Notes: a model not told the origin generated them from the sequence alone. A stretch of DNA of 64,000 nucleotides from Streptomyces echinatus (GCF_014203595.1 NZ_JACHJK010000004.1:186001-250000), one strand, 5' to 3'. Positions 1 to 7,984 are shown, numbered from the stretch's first letter. Program-made: numbers and translations.

Positions 1-402
1 ATCCGGCTCGTGATCCGGGTTCGCGAGTCGTCGTCGTGGCGTCGGCTCCGTGTATCGGCGTCGTACGTCGGCTTCGCGGTCGACGCCGGCCGCGCCGGTG
101 TGTTCTCGGCGTGGCCGGCGGAGACGCGGCCGGAGTACGTACGGGCTCACCCGTCGGTCATGGCTGCCGGGGTCCGGTGGACGCCGTCCCGGAGGCCAGG
201 AGCGCCCTGGCCGGCACATCCGGCTGAGCGGCGGGCCCCGGAAGCCTCGCCGCCGGTCCACAAGCCCATCCCGGCCCCGGAGGAAGTCCTTCATGGGCCC
301 CGGGGCCTTAACGCGAGCCCCGGGCGCTTTTACGCGGGCCCCGGCAGCCTGCACGGAGCGTTGCCGGCGGACCCGAAGCGGCACGGGGCGCCGGCCCGCC
401 GC
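1..402. other. GC-rich stretch without a supported gene
   Basis: No frame here has a convincing start, ribosome binding site or recognisable protein. The stretch lies downstream of the minus-strand DUF2637 gene. Around 290-340 there are short G/C runs (GGGCCCCGGGGCC) that could fold when transcribed and might end that transcript, but there is no T-tract on the expected side. The neighbouring gene is outside the window. Confidence 0.4.
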
Positions 403-1398
403 TCACGGGTCGCCCGACCGCCGCCGCCACACCGTCCCGCCGTTGACCGCGGGCCGATTCCAGCTGTCGTTCTCGGGCTGCTGTGTCAGCGGCGCGCCGA
501 CGGGAGAACGGGCGGAAAAACGTTCGTGGTGCTTTTGCGGGCGGTCACCGCCGGCCGACGGCACACCGGCCTGCGGCGGCTGTTCGGTCACCGCTTCCTC
601 GGTGAGTGCCTCGGGCGGTTGCACCCTGTGTCGCGGAAGGCTCCGCCGGGGCGGCCTGGTAAGCGTGATCTGACGTACCACCTGCTGAAAACAGGCCAGA
701 GAAGCGAAAGTCGGCAGGGCGGCAGTCGCGACGCTGACGATGTCCCTCGGTGCCTGCGCGGCGCACAGCGTCATGGCGATCGCGGAAAAGACCAGAAGCA
801 CGGACCAGGAATGGAAAGCCCGGCGCTGATACAGCGCCGCCCGGAGAATGGAAAGCGACGCGACCAGCCAGGGGCCGAAAACGAGAAGGGGCCACCAGGA
901 GACCACACTGCTCTGCGTGCGGGACGCCGCCACGAATCGCAGCGGGTCATAGGCGATCAGGCCGCCGAAGGTGCTCACGGCGGACGCGATGGCCGTCGCC
1001 AGCGCGACGATGACGTAACCGGCGATCCGGATATTGCTCGGACGCTGCCGTGCCCTGACCTTGCGATGTCCTCGCGGTGGAGCCTTCACCGGCGGCAGCT
1101 CGGCCGTGAGCTCCACCAGGGCCTCGCGCGGGGTCTTCGCGGCCGGACCGGCGAGATGGTCCTCGTGGCGCGCCGCCGGAATCCTCGGCTGCTGCTCGAT
1201 GGAGTCGCGCAGCATGAAAGCCAGTTCCTCAGCGGGGTCCCAGCTAGAGTCCGGAGCGACCAGGGGCGGGCAGAACTCGTCGGCGGGCGCGCGGTGCCGT
1301 CCCCCACCCCCCTGGTACTCCTGGTACTCCTGGTATTCCTGGTATACGTCTGGATAGTCGACGGGAAACTCGGGGTGATACCCGAACTCAGGAGTCAT
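403..1398 (-). CDS. DUF2637 (SpdB-like) integral membrane protein
   Basis: 331 residues. The first 120 residues are hydrophilic, with a Tyr-Gln-Glu repeat at about residues 19-29 (YQEYQEYQEYQ). About four membrane-spanning segments follow, near residues 126-148, 165-186, 198-214 and 219-238, then a Pro/Arg-rich cytoplasmic-looking tail. This layout and the sequence resemble DUF2637 proteins of Streptomyces, which are related to the SpdB spread proteins of conjugative plasmids; that relation is family knowledge and transfer is not shown here. It lies 12 bases after a small minus-strand gene and is probably co-transcribed with it. The ATG at 1398 has only a weak upstream Shine-Dalgarno. It may be a relic of an integrated plasmid or a domesticated gene. 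Confidence 0.75.
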   Translation of the reverse strand: MTPEFGYHPEFPVDYPDVYQEYQEYQEYQGGGGRHRAPADEFCPPLVAPDSSWDPAEELAFMLRDSIEQQPRIPAARHEDHLAGPAAKTPREALVELTAELPPVKAPPRGHRKVRARQRPSNIRIAGYVIVALATAIASAVSTFGGLIAYDPLRFVAASRTQSSVVSWWPLLVFGPWLVASLSILRAALYQRRAFHSWSVLLVFSAIAMTLCAAQAPRDIVSVATAALPTFASLACFQQVVRQITLTRPPRRSLPRHRVQPPEALTEEAVTEQPPQAGVPSAGGDRPQKHHERFSARSPVGAPLTQQPENDSWNRPAVNGGTVWRRRSGDP

Positions 1399-1410
1399 GA
1401 GCCGGTTTGA

Positions 1411-1695
1411 TCATTCCGCCGAGAGGGCGCCGAACGAGACCCCCGAACTGACCCAGCCTCTCGAGAGGCTTTCCTCCAGGAATGTGATCGCGTCCATGAA
1501 TTGCTGGAGGATGTCCTCGGTCACCTCGAGTGTGACGGGAAGCCCACCCTTCAGCAGGACTCCCTTGGCGGTATCCATGCCGGTCGATGCAGGCAGGTAG
1601 GTGTAGGAACCCAGCCGCACGGGGGGCCGCCCAGCAGTCGAGCGGGATGAGCTTGGAGCCGATTCCAGTGCCCGTCCCGTCATTACCTTCGTCAT
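1411..1695 (-). CDS. small hypothetical protein upstream of DUF2637 gene
   Basis: About 94 residues if the ATG at 1695 is used. A second ATG four codons later, at 1683, follows GAAGG very closely and is an alternative. There is no signal peptide and no membrane segment. The C-terminal half (GGLPVTLEVTEDILQQFMDA and what follows) looks like a short mixed alpha/beta fold. I do not recognise the family. The stop is 12 bases before the DUF2637 start, so the two are probably one transcript. Base composition is a little less GC-rich than the neighbouring core genes, which fits the accessory character of this end. Confidence 0.5.
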   Translation of the reverse strand: MTKVMTGRALESAPSSSRSTAGRPPVRLGSYTYLPASTGMDTAKGVLLKGGLPVTLEVTEDILQQFMDAITFLEESLSRGWVSSGVSFGALSAE

Positions 1696-1845
1696 GTTGT
1701 AACTAACGCCGCCATCCGGTGGTGGGTGCGCCGCGAACGGGTGAAGGATTACTAAGAATATCCAGCTCAATTATGTGGGCCTGTCAGCAGCCTGTATGAG
1801 GAGTGAAAAGCGGACGATGCGCGAGCCTGTAAAACTTCCTGTTGA

Positions 1846-3816
1846 TCATCCGTTGATGCCGTTGTCGCGGACCCCGGCCCGGTCGGGACGAGCGGCCCGG
1901 GCGGGCGGGGTGGGGCGCGGGGCGAGCAGGGCGATGTCGTCGGTGGTGTCGGCGCCGAATTTGATGATCATTTCGTCGCAGAAGACATCGAGGGGCGCTC
2001 GGGCCTGATCGGTGGTGTGCCGCCGGAGCCGGACCATGGCGTCGTCGAGTGATTCGCCGCGGCGTTCGATGAGGCCGTCGGTGAAGAGCAGCAGGGTGGA
2101 GTGGGGTGGCAGCGGGTCGCGGGCGGAGAGGCGGGGTACACCGGGGTCCATGCCGATCAGCAGGCCCCGGCCCGCGTCCAGGTACCGGGTCTCGCCCTCC
2201 TGGGTGGTCATCAGGAGCGGCAGATGGCCGGCGGACGAGTGGTGCAGGACCTCGGCGCCGCCGTCGCACTTGACCAGGCCGTAGACGCAGGTGGCGGTGG
2301 ACTGCGGGGACAGGGTGTGGCTCGCCACGTCCAGGCGGCGTTGCAGTCTCTCCTCCGGATCGAGGGTGCCGGTCAGCGCCCGGCCGGCGTCGGCGAACAG
2401 GGACAGCCACTCCGGCACCGCCCTGCTCGGGCCCACCGTCGTCTTCCTGGTGGTGGTCGGCAGGTGCACCGGGCCCGGCACCGGCCGCGTTGCGTGTCGG
2501 CCGTCCCGCGGAGTGTCCGGAGGGGCGGGGGGAGCCGTCGTCGTGGTGAGCTGGGCGACGAACACGGTGCGTCCGTCGACCGCTTCCTGGGTCTGGATGG
2601 ACAGCCGGACGGGGATCACACGGCCGTCACGGTGCAGCGCGGGCACTGGTATCTGACGGCCCAGGATGCGGGACTCGCCGGTGAGCAGCAGCGAGCTGAA
2701 GGCCGCCGCGTGGCGCTTGCACAGGTGTTCGGGGATGACCGCGGTCAGCCGCTGCCCGACCAGATCGTGCGCCTGCCAGCCCAGCAGGCTCGCCGCCGGA
2801 TCGTTCACCGCGATGATCCGGTTGCCGTCGTCGGCCGCCACGGTCGGCACGGTGGCCGCCTCCACCTCGCTCGCGTCCCAGGGCGCCAGATCCATCGGAG
2901 TGGCGCTCGGCGTGCCGGGGACCTGTGTCCACGCGGTGGGACGCTCCCGGCCAGCTGGCCGGTGATCTGGTCGAGCAGCCAGTGGCGGAAGGCCCGGATC
3001 TGGGGGAGGGCCGGCAGGACCAGCAGACTGCCCTGCTGCGCCGCCGCATCGGCCTCCTCCAGGACCCGGCGCAGGGCCAGGACGCGTGGACCGGGTCCGC
3101 CGCGAACGCCACTTGCAGGGAGAGCGTCGAGCTGTCGGGCGTCTCCTGCTCCACCGCCACCGTCATGGACGCGCAGATCATGTTGCCGACGTCCTGCGCG
3201 AGGGCGAGGTCCTCCGGCCGCACGCCGGTGCCGTGGTCGCTGGAGGCGGCGAGGAACAGCTCGCGCAGCAGCCCCTCCCACTGCTGTTGCGCCGTCCAGT
3301 ACAGGGCGTACGGCACGTCGTTCAGCGTCACGCTCACGGTCCGGTCGGACGGTGCCACGGTCTCCCACGCGGACGCCGGCGGTGCCGGCGCCTCGGGCCA
3401 CAGCTCGAACCACACCGTCTTGCGGTCCTCGCCGCTGTGGACGCCGTGGCCGGCGGCCGGCTCCTCGACCAGGGCCAGGCCCCTGCCGGTGCAGACGTAG
3501 GAGTGACGGTCGTGCGGCACCAGCCCGCTCTCCGGGCGCCGGTCGCTGACCCGCACACGGCCTGGCCCTCGACGACCCAGGCCACCACCTCGATCTCGGT
3601 ACAGGCATGGATCACCGCGTTGGTGACCAGCTCGCCGGCCAGCAGCTCGGCGGTGTCCACCCTGTCCGGCGCGACGCCGTCCAGCGCCGACCGTACGAAC
3701 CGCCACGACGCTCTCCGGCACCGGAGACAGGCGTCGCGACGGCGCTCCCGGCGGACAGGGGCTGCCCATACCGCCTGGGTGCCAAGAAACCGCCACGCGA
3801 AAAGGGCGGACGTCAC
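1846..3816 (-). pseudogene. decayed ATP-binding / PAS / SpoIIE-type PP2C phosphatase
   Basis: Read from right to left, the pieces of one Streptomyces regulator occur in order but in shifting frames. First is a serine-kinase-like ATPase (HATPase_c) with GELVTNAVIHACTEIEVVAW at about 3640-3580. The frame shifts near 3555, and the next piece contains VRVSDRRPE, CTGRGLALVEE and KTVWFELWPEAP. A second shift near 3085 leads to LPQIRAFRHWLLDQI, and a third near 2900-2945 leads to a complete PAS domain (DDGNRIIAVNDPAASLLGW to VFVAQL). The last open piece (1846-2895, 349 residues) joins the start of a GAF domain (WLSLFADAGRALTGTLDPEE) directly to the second half of a PP2C domain (RRLDVASHTL, SSAGHLPLLM, LLFTDGLIERR). 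The GAF body and the metal-binding N-terminal half of PP2C are missing. Frameshifts and deletion together indicate a pseudogene; sequencing error cannot be excluded for single shifts. Confidence 0.75.
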
Positions 3817-3961
3817 CCGGTGGCCGAGCGGTCGACGCTCCTCGCCGATCCGGCCCGGGGACGGGCGCCGGCGTGCCCCGCCGGCCGCTCGGCCTGCCCT
3901 CCCACCGGTTCGGGGGATCCCGCTGGTCGCACCTCCCGTAGACTTCACTAGAATCGAACGT

Positions 3962-4315
3962 GTGAACGAGGACCGTCCGCTGACGCGTCTCGACATGCTG
4001 CGCTTCGCCCGCCGCGTCGTCGAACATCAGGCTGCCCGGCAGCTTGCGCTGATCGACCGGTGGATCGCCGACGAGGAGCGCCGCGAGGCGGAACGGCAGC
4101 GCCGCCTCGCCGTCCGGCAGGCCGCTCCCGAGTGGGCCGTCGAGCGCGGCCTGAACGGCCGGAGCGCGGTGTACGTCCATGTCGGCGACTGCACGGGCGC
4201 CGGCGGCCGGGCGAAGGGTGTCGGGCGGGAGCAGGCGGTACGGGCCCTCACCGACGGAGGTGTCCCCGCGTGCCCGCTGTGCCGGCCGGACACCGCGCTC
4301 GGAATTCTCGAATGA
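3962..4315 (+). CDS. DUF6233 family protein
   Basis: 117 residues with GTG start (VNEDRPLTRLDMLRFARRVV). The N-terminal half is a long charged helix (RRVVEHQAARQLALIDRWI and onward). The C-terminal half has the features I associate with DUF6233 of Streptomyces: ERGLNGR, VYVHVGDC and CPLCRPDTALGILE, with Cys residues that could bind metal. A TAGAAT box at 3949-3954 ends seven bases before the GTG and no Shine-Dalgarno is present, so the mRNA is probably leaderless. The stop codon lies beside the next small reading frame. Function is unknown; these proteins occur in many copies per Streptomyces genome, often next to regulators or mobile DNA. Confidence 0.75.
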   Translation: MNEDRPLTRLDMLRFARRVVEHQAARQLALIDRWIADEERREAERQRRLAVRQAAPEWAVERGLNGRSAVYVHVGDCTGAGGRAKGVGREQAVRALTDGGVPACPLCRPDTALGILE

Positions 4316-4359
4316 CCGGCCCGGGTGCGCGCCCGGGCGGTCCGGAAGATGCTGGAGCC

Positions 4360-4584
4360 ATGGCCGGGAAACGTCCCATCATCGTGCACCTGCCGTCCCC
4401 GACCGGCGGACGCCGGGTACGGGTGGACGGCGAGATTCTCGGCCTCGCGCACAATGTGCGGGACCTGGTGGAGTTCCTCCGCCGGGCGGGGCTGGAGATC
4501 GAACCGGAAGAGGTGGCCGACTCGCCGCTGATCGACTGGCGCGGGGTGGGCCCCGACCGGTGGGAGGCGGAGACCCGGACCTGA
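4360..4584 (+). CDS. small conserved Streptomyces protein, function unknown
   Basis: 74 residues, beginning MAGKRPIIVHLPSPTGGRRV and ending in an acidic stretch with LIDWRGVGPDRWEAE. Such short proteins (RPI-V-H-PSP-GGRRV, then an LGLAHN-like segment) commonly follow DUF6233 genes in Streptomyces; this is recalled family knowledge, not a search. An in-frame ATG at 4312 that overlaps the preceding stop would add 16 residues rich in Gly and Pro. I prefer 4360 because the family pattern starts there and GGAG precedes it. It is probably translated with the DUF6233 gene. Confidence 0.6.
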   Translation: MAGKRPIIVHLPSPTGGRRVRVDGEILGLAHNVRDLVEFLRRAGLEIEPEEVADSPLIDWRGVGPDRWEAETRT

Positions 4585-4655
4585 CCACGCGCGCCGTCGC
4601 CGCACGGGGGTCGGCCGGTGGCGCACGGGCGTCCCGTTCCGGGCACACTGACGGC

Positions 4656-4868
4656 ATGTCCTCCCGCCGCAGAACCTGTCCCGTGTGCCGTCGCGAGATC
4701 GCCGTCGTGGCGGGCCGCTTCGCGCGGCACGACCCGCCCGGAACGCGGGAGAGCGGAGACCTCGTCTCCTGCGCCGGCTCGCGGCGGCAGGCGCAACTCG
4801 GCGCAGCGCAGCCGTCCTTGGACGGCTACGTCCTGCCGGACTTCCCCGGCCAGCTGCCACTGTTCTGA
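4656..4868 (+). CDS. small zinc-ribbon-like protein
   Basis: 70 residues. It starts MSSRRRTCPVCRREIAVVAG; the CPVC pair plus a later Cys (LVSCAGSRR) suggests a metal-binding knuckle. RFARHDPPG and the ending LDGYVLPDFPGQLPLF are typical of a short conserved streptomycete protein of unknown role. There is no clear Shine-Dalgarno before the ATG. CACACT lies just upstream and could be the -10 of a leaderless mRNA. The stop codon is embedded in the first unit of a tandem repeat, so repeat expansion began at or moved up to the gene end. Confidence 0.6.
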   Translation: MSSRRRTCPVCRREIAVVAGRFARHDPPGTRESGDLVSCAGSRRQAQLGAAQPSLDGYVLPDFPGQLPLF

Positions 4869-4926
4869 CGCCTGACGAGTCTGACGCCTGACGCCTGACG
4901 AGTCTGACGCCTGACGCCTGACGAGC
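4865..4926. repeat. tandem repeat, 23-nt unit built from CTGACGC
   Basis: A 16-base partial unit (4865-4880) is followed by two 23-base units (4881-4903 and 4904-4926). Each full unit is CTGACGC twice, then CTGACGAGT, with the last base changed in the final copy. The first unit supplies the TGA stop of the preceding gene. The array has no hairpin potential and no spacers, so it is simple slippage-type DNA. Confidence 0.85.
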
Positions 4927-5036
4927 CGGCAGCAGGCGCGGGAAGGCTCTGGCGGATCGTCAGCAGACCATCGGGCGGGGTGCATGGCCGGCGCGACGCA
5001 CGGCGCGTACGAGCGGTCAACGGCCGGCGGCCCCTC

Positions 5037-5693
5037 TCAGTTCCCGGCCACCGACTTGACCGCGACCGACACCGGCGTCGAACCGCTGATCAGCTCCAGC
5101 GTGAGACCGGCCGTCGCCGGCGTGTCGACCAGCTCCGCGAGGACGGCCGCCACGTCGTCCCGCGGGATGTGACCACGCCCCGTGTGCGCTTCCATGCGCA
5201 CCAGGCCGGTGCCCGCGTCGTCCGTCAGCGTGCCCGGACGCAGGATCGTCCAGTCCAGCGCCTCCTGCCGGCTGACGTAGGCGTCGGCCTCGCCCTTCGC
5301 GCGCAGGTACACGTCGAAGACGTCGTCCCCCCGGTGCCCGGGATCCGCGCCCATGGAGGAGACCACCAGGAAGCGGCGTACGCGCGCGCGTACGGCTGCG
5401 TCCGCGAACAGCACCGCCGCGTCCCTGTCCACCGTGTTCTTGCGGGCCGCGCCGCTGCCCGGGCCCGCGCCGGCCGCGAACACCGCCGCGTCCGCGCCCT
5501 GCAGGTGGGCCGCGACGCCTTCCACCGAGGCGGACTCCAGGTCGAGCAGGGTCGGTTCGGCGCCCGCCGCACGCAGGTCGTCGCCCTGTTCGGACTTGCG
5601 GATGATGCCCGCGACCTCGTCCCCGCGCGCGGAGAGCAGACGCTCCAGCCGCAGCGCGATCTGACCATGACCACCAGCGATGACAATGCGCAT
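5037..5693 (-). CDS. NAD(P)-binding atypical SDR / NmrA-like protein
   Basis: 218 residues starting MRIVIAGGHGQIALRLERLL. GGHGQI is the dinucleotide-binding glycine motif of the Rossmann fold in atypical short-chain dehydrogenases (NAD(P)H-binding, YwnB-like group). Later segments fit the group: ADAAVFAAGAG at the end of strand 4, RFLVVSSMGAD, YLRAKGEADAYV with the Tyr/Lys region, and WTILRPGTLTDD. It is probably a cytoplasmic oxidoreductase or redox-sensing protein; the substrate is unknown. The start at 5693 was chosen because the glycine motif must be near the N-terminus. The reading frame stays open far upstream, but that part is non-coding shadow. Confidence 0.8.
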   Translation of the reverse strand: MRIVIAGGHGQIALRLERLLSARGDEVAGIIRKSEQGDDLRAAGAEPTLLDLESASVEGVAAHLQGADAAVFAAGAGPGSGAARKNTVDRDAAVLFADAAVRARVRRFLVVSSMGADPGHRGDDVFDVYLRAKGEADAYVSRQEALDWTILRPGTLTDDAGTGLVRMEAHTGRGHIPRDDVAAVLAELVDTPATAGLTLELISGSTPVSVAVKSVAGN

Positions 5694-5794
5694 GATTCCG
5701 ACCGTACGCCCGAAGGGCCGCATTCGCCGCACGGGTTGGCCGGGGCGGGCCGCGCAGGCCGGACGCACGGCACCCAGGCGCGCCCGGCGCACGC

Positions 5795-7069
5795 TCAGGA
5801 CACTTCCCCGCGCCCCTGCCGCGGCAGCCCCAGTTCCGCTGCCGCCGCCGAGTTGCAGTACTCGCGCACCGCGCTGGTACGGGCCACCACCCGGCCGCGG
5901 TGCACCACGATGCGGCTGTAGGCCAGGGACAGTGCGCCGGCCAGATGGTCGCCGCGTACGGCGAGCAGCTCGGCGGGGAAGCCCGCCTCCACGCGCACCT
6001 CCGGCAGGCCCAGCACCGCGCGGGCCGAGCCGCACACGGCGCCGTAGGCGTCCTCCGGACGCAGGCCGTGCGCGGAGGCGAGGAGAAAGGCCGCCTCCAG
6101 GGGGTCGCCGCGCCCGACGGGGTTCGAGACGTCGCGCATGGCCCCGCTGCCGGCCGCCACCCGCACCCCGGCCGCGCGCAGCAGCCGTACCGGCGCGGCG
6201 CCCCGCCGGTCGGCGCCGCCGCAACCGCCCTGGGGCAGGCACACCACCGCCACGCCGGCCGCCGCGAGCTGGTCGGCGGCGCGGCGGGCGGCCTCGGTGG
6301 GCAGACGTGCGAGACCGGCGCACGGTCCGATCGTCACGCCGGGGCGCAGGCCCCCCGCCATGGCCGCGAGCCGGGACAGCCGGGCCGGGTCCGCGGCGTC
6401 CGTGTGCAGGTCCACCGGACAGCCGTGCTCGGAGGCCACCTCCAGGACCGCCTCCACATAGCCGGTGGGATCCGGGTCCAGATCCGGACAGCCGCCCACC
6501 ACGGCGGCGCCCATCTTCACCGCGTCCCGCAGCATCGCGAGCCCGTCCGCCCCGGCCACCCCGGTCAGCAGCCGTGGCATGGCCACCGTCGTCAGCTCCG
6601 CCAGCCCGCGCAGCGACCGCCGAGCCTGCAGGACGGCGCCCAGCGCACCGAGCCCCTGGACGTCGCCCACGCGCACGTGCGCGCGTACGGCCGTCGCCCC
6701 GTGCCCGAGTTGCAGCAGAGCGGCCTCCGTCGCCCGGCGCTGGACGTCCTCGGGGGCGCACGACGCCGGGCCGGGACGCTCGGCGGACAGGGCGGTGTCG
6801 CCGTGGGCGTGCGGTTCGGCCGGGGCGGGCAGGAGCAGATAGCCGCTCAGGTCCACCCGTGTGGCTCCCTTGCGGAGCGGGCCCGGCGCGAGACTGCCCG
6901 TCGTGCCCACCGCCTCGATACGACCCCTGCCCAGGCGCACGTCCACGGTCCGGCCGTCGGTGAGCCGCGCCCCGCAGAGCAGGAGGGCGGCCGGGTCGGA
7001 AGGTCCCGAGGACCCCGACGAGTTCGAGGAGTTCGACGGCGGTTGCGGCTGCGGCTGGCTGTCGGGCAT
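5795..7069 (-). CDS. cytosine-deaminase-like amidohydrolase, probably catalytically impaired
   Basis: 424 residues. The fold and order match the CodA branch of the amidohydrolase superfamily: an N-terminal small beta domain (LLLCGARLTDGRTVDVRLGR), the first metal pair in PAPAEPHAHGDTAL, a third ligand region PVDLHTDAAD, and a C-terminal beta return (VRGDHLAGALSLAYSRIVVH). Compared with the E. coli CodA pattern I recall, the catalytic His region SHTTAMH is replaced by GPCAGLA, the metal Asp region GHDDVFDP by GSGAMRDV, and the Glu after the third His is lost. The family is clear but deaminase activity is doubtful. Ser/Gly and Gln/Pro repeats at the N-terminus (QPQPQPP, SSNSSGSSG) look like an unstructured tail. 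It is probably transcribed towards the SDR gene 101 bases away. Confidence 0.75.
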   Translation of the reverse strand: MPDSQPQPQPPSNSSNSSGSSGPSDPAALLLCGARLTDGRTVDVRLGRGRIEAVGTTGSLAPGPLRKGATRVDLSGYLLLPAPAEPHAHGDTALSAERPGPASCAPEDVQRRATEAALLQLGHGATAVRAHVRVGDVQGLGALGAVLQARRSLRGLAELTTVAMPRLLTGVAGADGLAMLRDAVKMGAAVVGGCPDLDPDPTGYVEAVLEVASEHGCPVDLHTDAADPARLSRLAAMAGGLRPGVTIGPCAGLARLPTEAARRAADQLAAAGVAVVCLPQGGCGGADRRGAAPVRLLRAAGVRVAAGSGAMRDVSNPVGRGDPLEAAFLLASAHGLRPEDAYGAVCGSARAVLGLPEVRVEAGFPAELLAVRGDHLAGALSLAYSRIVVHRGRVVARTSAVREYCNSAAAAELGLPRQGRGEVS

Positions 7070-7496
7070 CGCGCTCCAGGGTCGGGGCCGGGGCTCGGGC
7101 GGACCGGCGTGAGGGATCGGGACGGTACGGCCCCAAGATCACGCAGAGTGAGTCGAGCCTAGGGTCGCGAACCGCGTGGGTCGCGGAGGAGCGCAATAGT
7201 CGTACCGGCGTGGTCCGCCCCAGGCGGTACGCGTGTCGTCCGCGCGCGTGACCGGCGCCGCAGCCGATGACGCCCACGCGCGTGTGCCGCCCCCTTCGCC
7301 TCCTCCGTACGGACCCGGTTCGTGTCCACGCACGCGTGCCGCCGCCGCGCGCACCGCGGCCTGGGCGGCCCGCCCACCCGGACCCCGGGGTCCCCGCACC
7401 TGTGGCGCGCCGGTGGTGGAGAGCCGTGCCGTACGGGGCTCCGGGGGCTGTCGAGGGGGCGGTGAGGTGGGCCGGGGCGGGGGGCTGGATACGGAT
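7070..7496. other. intergenic region between divergent units
   Basis: This 427-base stretch separates the leftward amidohydrolase gene from the rightward tRNA genes. It holds several CACGCGCGTG-like alternating purine/pyrimidine words (around 7247-7256, 7270-7282 and 7325-7338) and should contain the amidohydrolase promoter, which I cannot place. No coding region is supported. Confidence 0.5.
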
Positions 7497-7526
7497 TTGG
7501 GTGAACGGCGGCGGACCGTGTAATGT
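7497..7526 (+). promoter_or_regulatory. tRNA-Thr promoter
   Basis: TTGGGT and TAATGT are separated by 18 bases, matching the principal sigma factor (HrdB-type) pattern. The -10 box ends about 11 bases before the mature tRNA-Thr 5' end, so transcription would start a few bases upstream of the tRNA. Confidence 0.65.
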
Positions 7527-7537
7527 CTTCATCGCTC

Positions 7538-7610
7538 GCCCCAATAGCTCAGTCGGCAGAGCGTCTCCATGGTAAGGAGAAGGTCAACGGTTCGATTCCG
7601 TTTTGGGGCT
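7538..7610 (+). tRNA. tRNA-Thr (anticodon GGT)
   Basis: 73 bases. The acceptor stem GCCCCAA pairs with TTGGGGC, followed by discriminator T. The anticodon stem CTCC/GGAG encloses loop ATGGTAA, giving GGT. The T-arm contains GGTTCGATTCC. CCA is not encoded. Confidence 0.95.
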
Positions 7611-7656
7611 CTGGTGTGAGAGGTTCCCGTCGCAAGGCGGGGGCTGATCTCATCAA

Positions 7657-7729
7657 AGCGGTGTAGCTCAGTCGGTAGAGCAAGCGGCTCATAATCGCTG
7701 TGTCACCGGTTCAAGTCCGGTCACCGCTA
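7657..7729 (+). tRNA. tRNA-Met, elongator type (anticodon CAT)
   Basis: 73 bases. The acceptor stem AGCGGTG pairs fully with CACCGCT, including the first pair A-T. The anticodon stem AGCGG/TCGCT has loop CTCATAA. A paired 1-72 position and the lack of three G-C pairs in the anticodon stem mark it as elongator rather than initiator tRNA. It is 46 bases after tRNA-Thr and probably on the same transcript. Confidence 0.93.
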
Positions 7730-7736
7730 CTGACAG

Positions 7737-7780
7737 TAGCCGATTGTGGGGTCGGTCCTTCGATCGGCTACTCTTTCTTG
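7737..7780 (+). terminator. terminator after tRNA-Met, before rpmG
   Basis: GTAGCCGAT (7737-7745) pairs perfectly with ATCGGCTAC (7763-7771) and is followed by TCTTTCTTG. This looks like an intrinsic terminator for the tRNA unit, or an attenuator if rpmG is read from the same promoter. Confidence 0.6.
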
Positions 7781-7819
7781 CGTTGAATTAGTCCATCCGT
7801 TCGTCTTAGGAGCACTCAC

Positions 7820-7984
7820 GTGGCTGCCACCGACGTCCGCCCGAAGATCACGCTGGCCTGCGTGGAGTGCAAGGAGCGGAACTACATCACCAAGAAGAAC
7901 CGGCGTAACAACCCGGATCGACTTGAGATGAAGAAGCACTGCCCGCGTTGCAACGCGCACACCGCGCACCGCGAAACGCGATAA
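7820..7984 (+). CDS. rpmG: 50S ribosomal protein L33, zinc-binding form
   Basis: 54 residues, GTG start preceded by TAGGAG. The small beta protein of the large subunit has both Cys pairs (CVEC near residue 14 and CPRC near residue 41), so it is the zinc (C+) type. Streptomyces usually also encode a Cys-less L33 elsewhere for zinc limitation; that copy is not in this window. The position after tRNA-Thr/tRNA-Met and before the MaoC pair is a conserved actinobacterial order. Confidence 0.95.
   Translation: MAATDVRPKITLACVECKERNYITKKNRRNNPDRLEMKKHCPRCNAHTAHRETR

Noticed and set aside
4865..4926. CRISPR-like repeat array
   Set aside because: The units are contiguous with no spacers; it is a simple tandem repeat.
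5037..7544. One 835-codon minus frame covering the SDR gene and the amidohydrolase region
   Set aside because: Only the last 218 codons match a family. The rest overlaps the amidohydrolase in another frame and is Arg/Gly/Pro noise.
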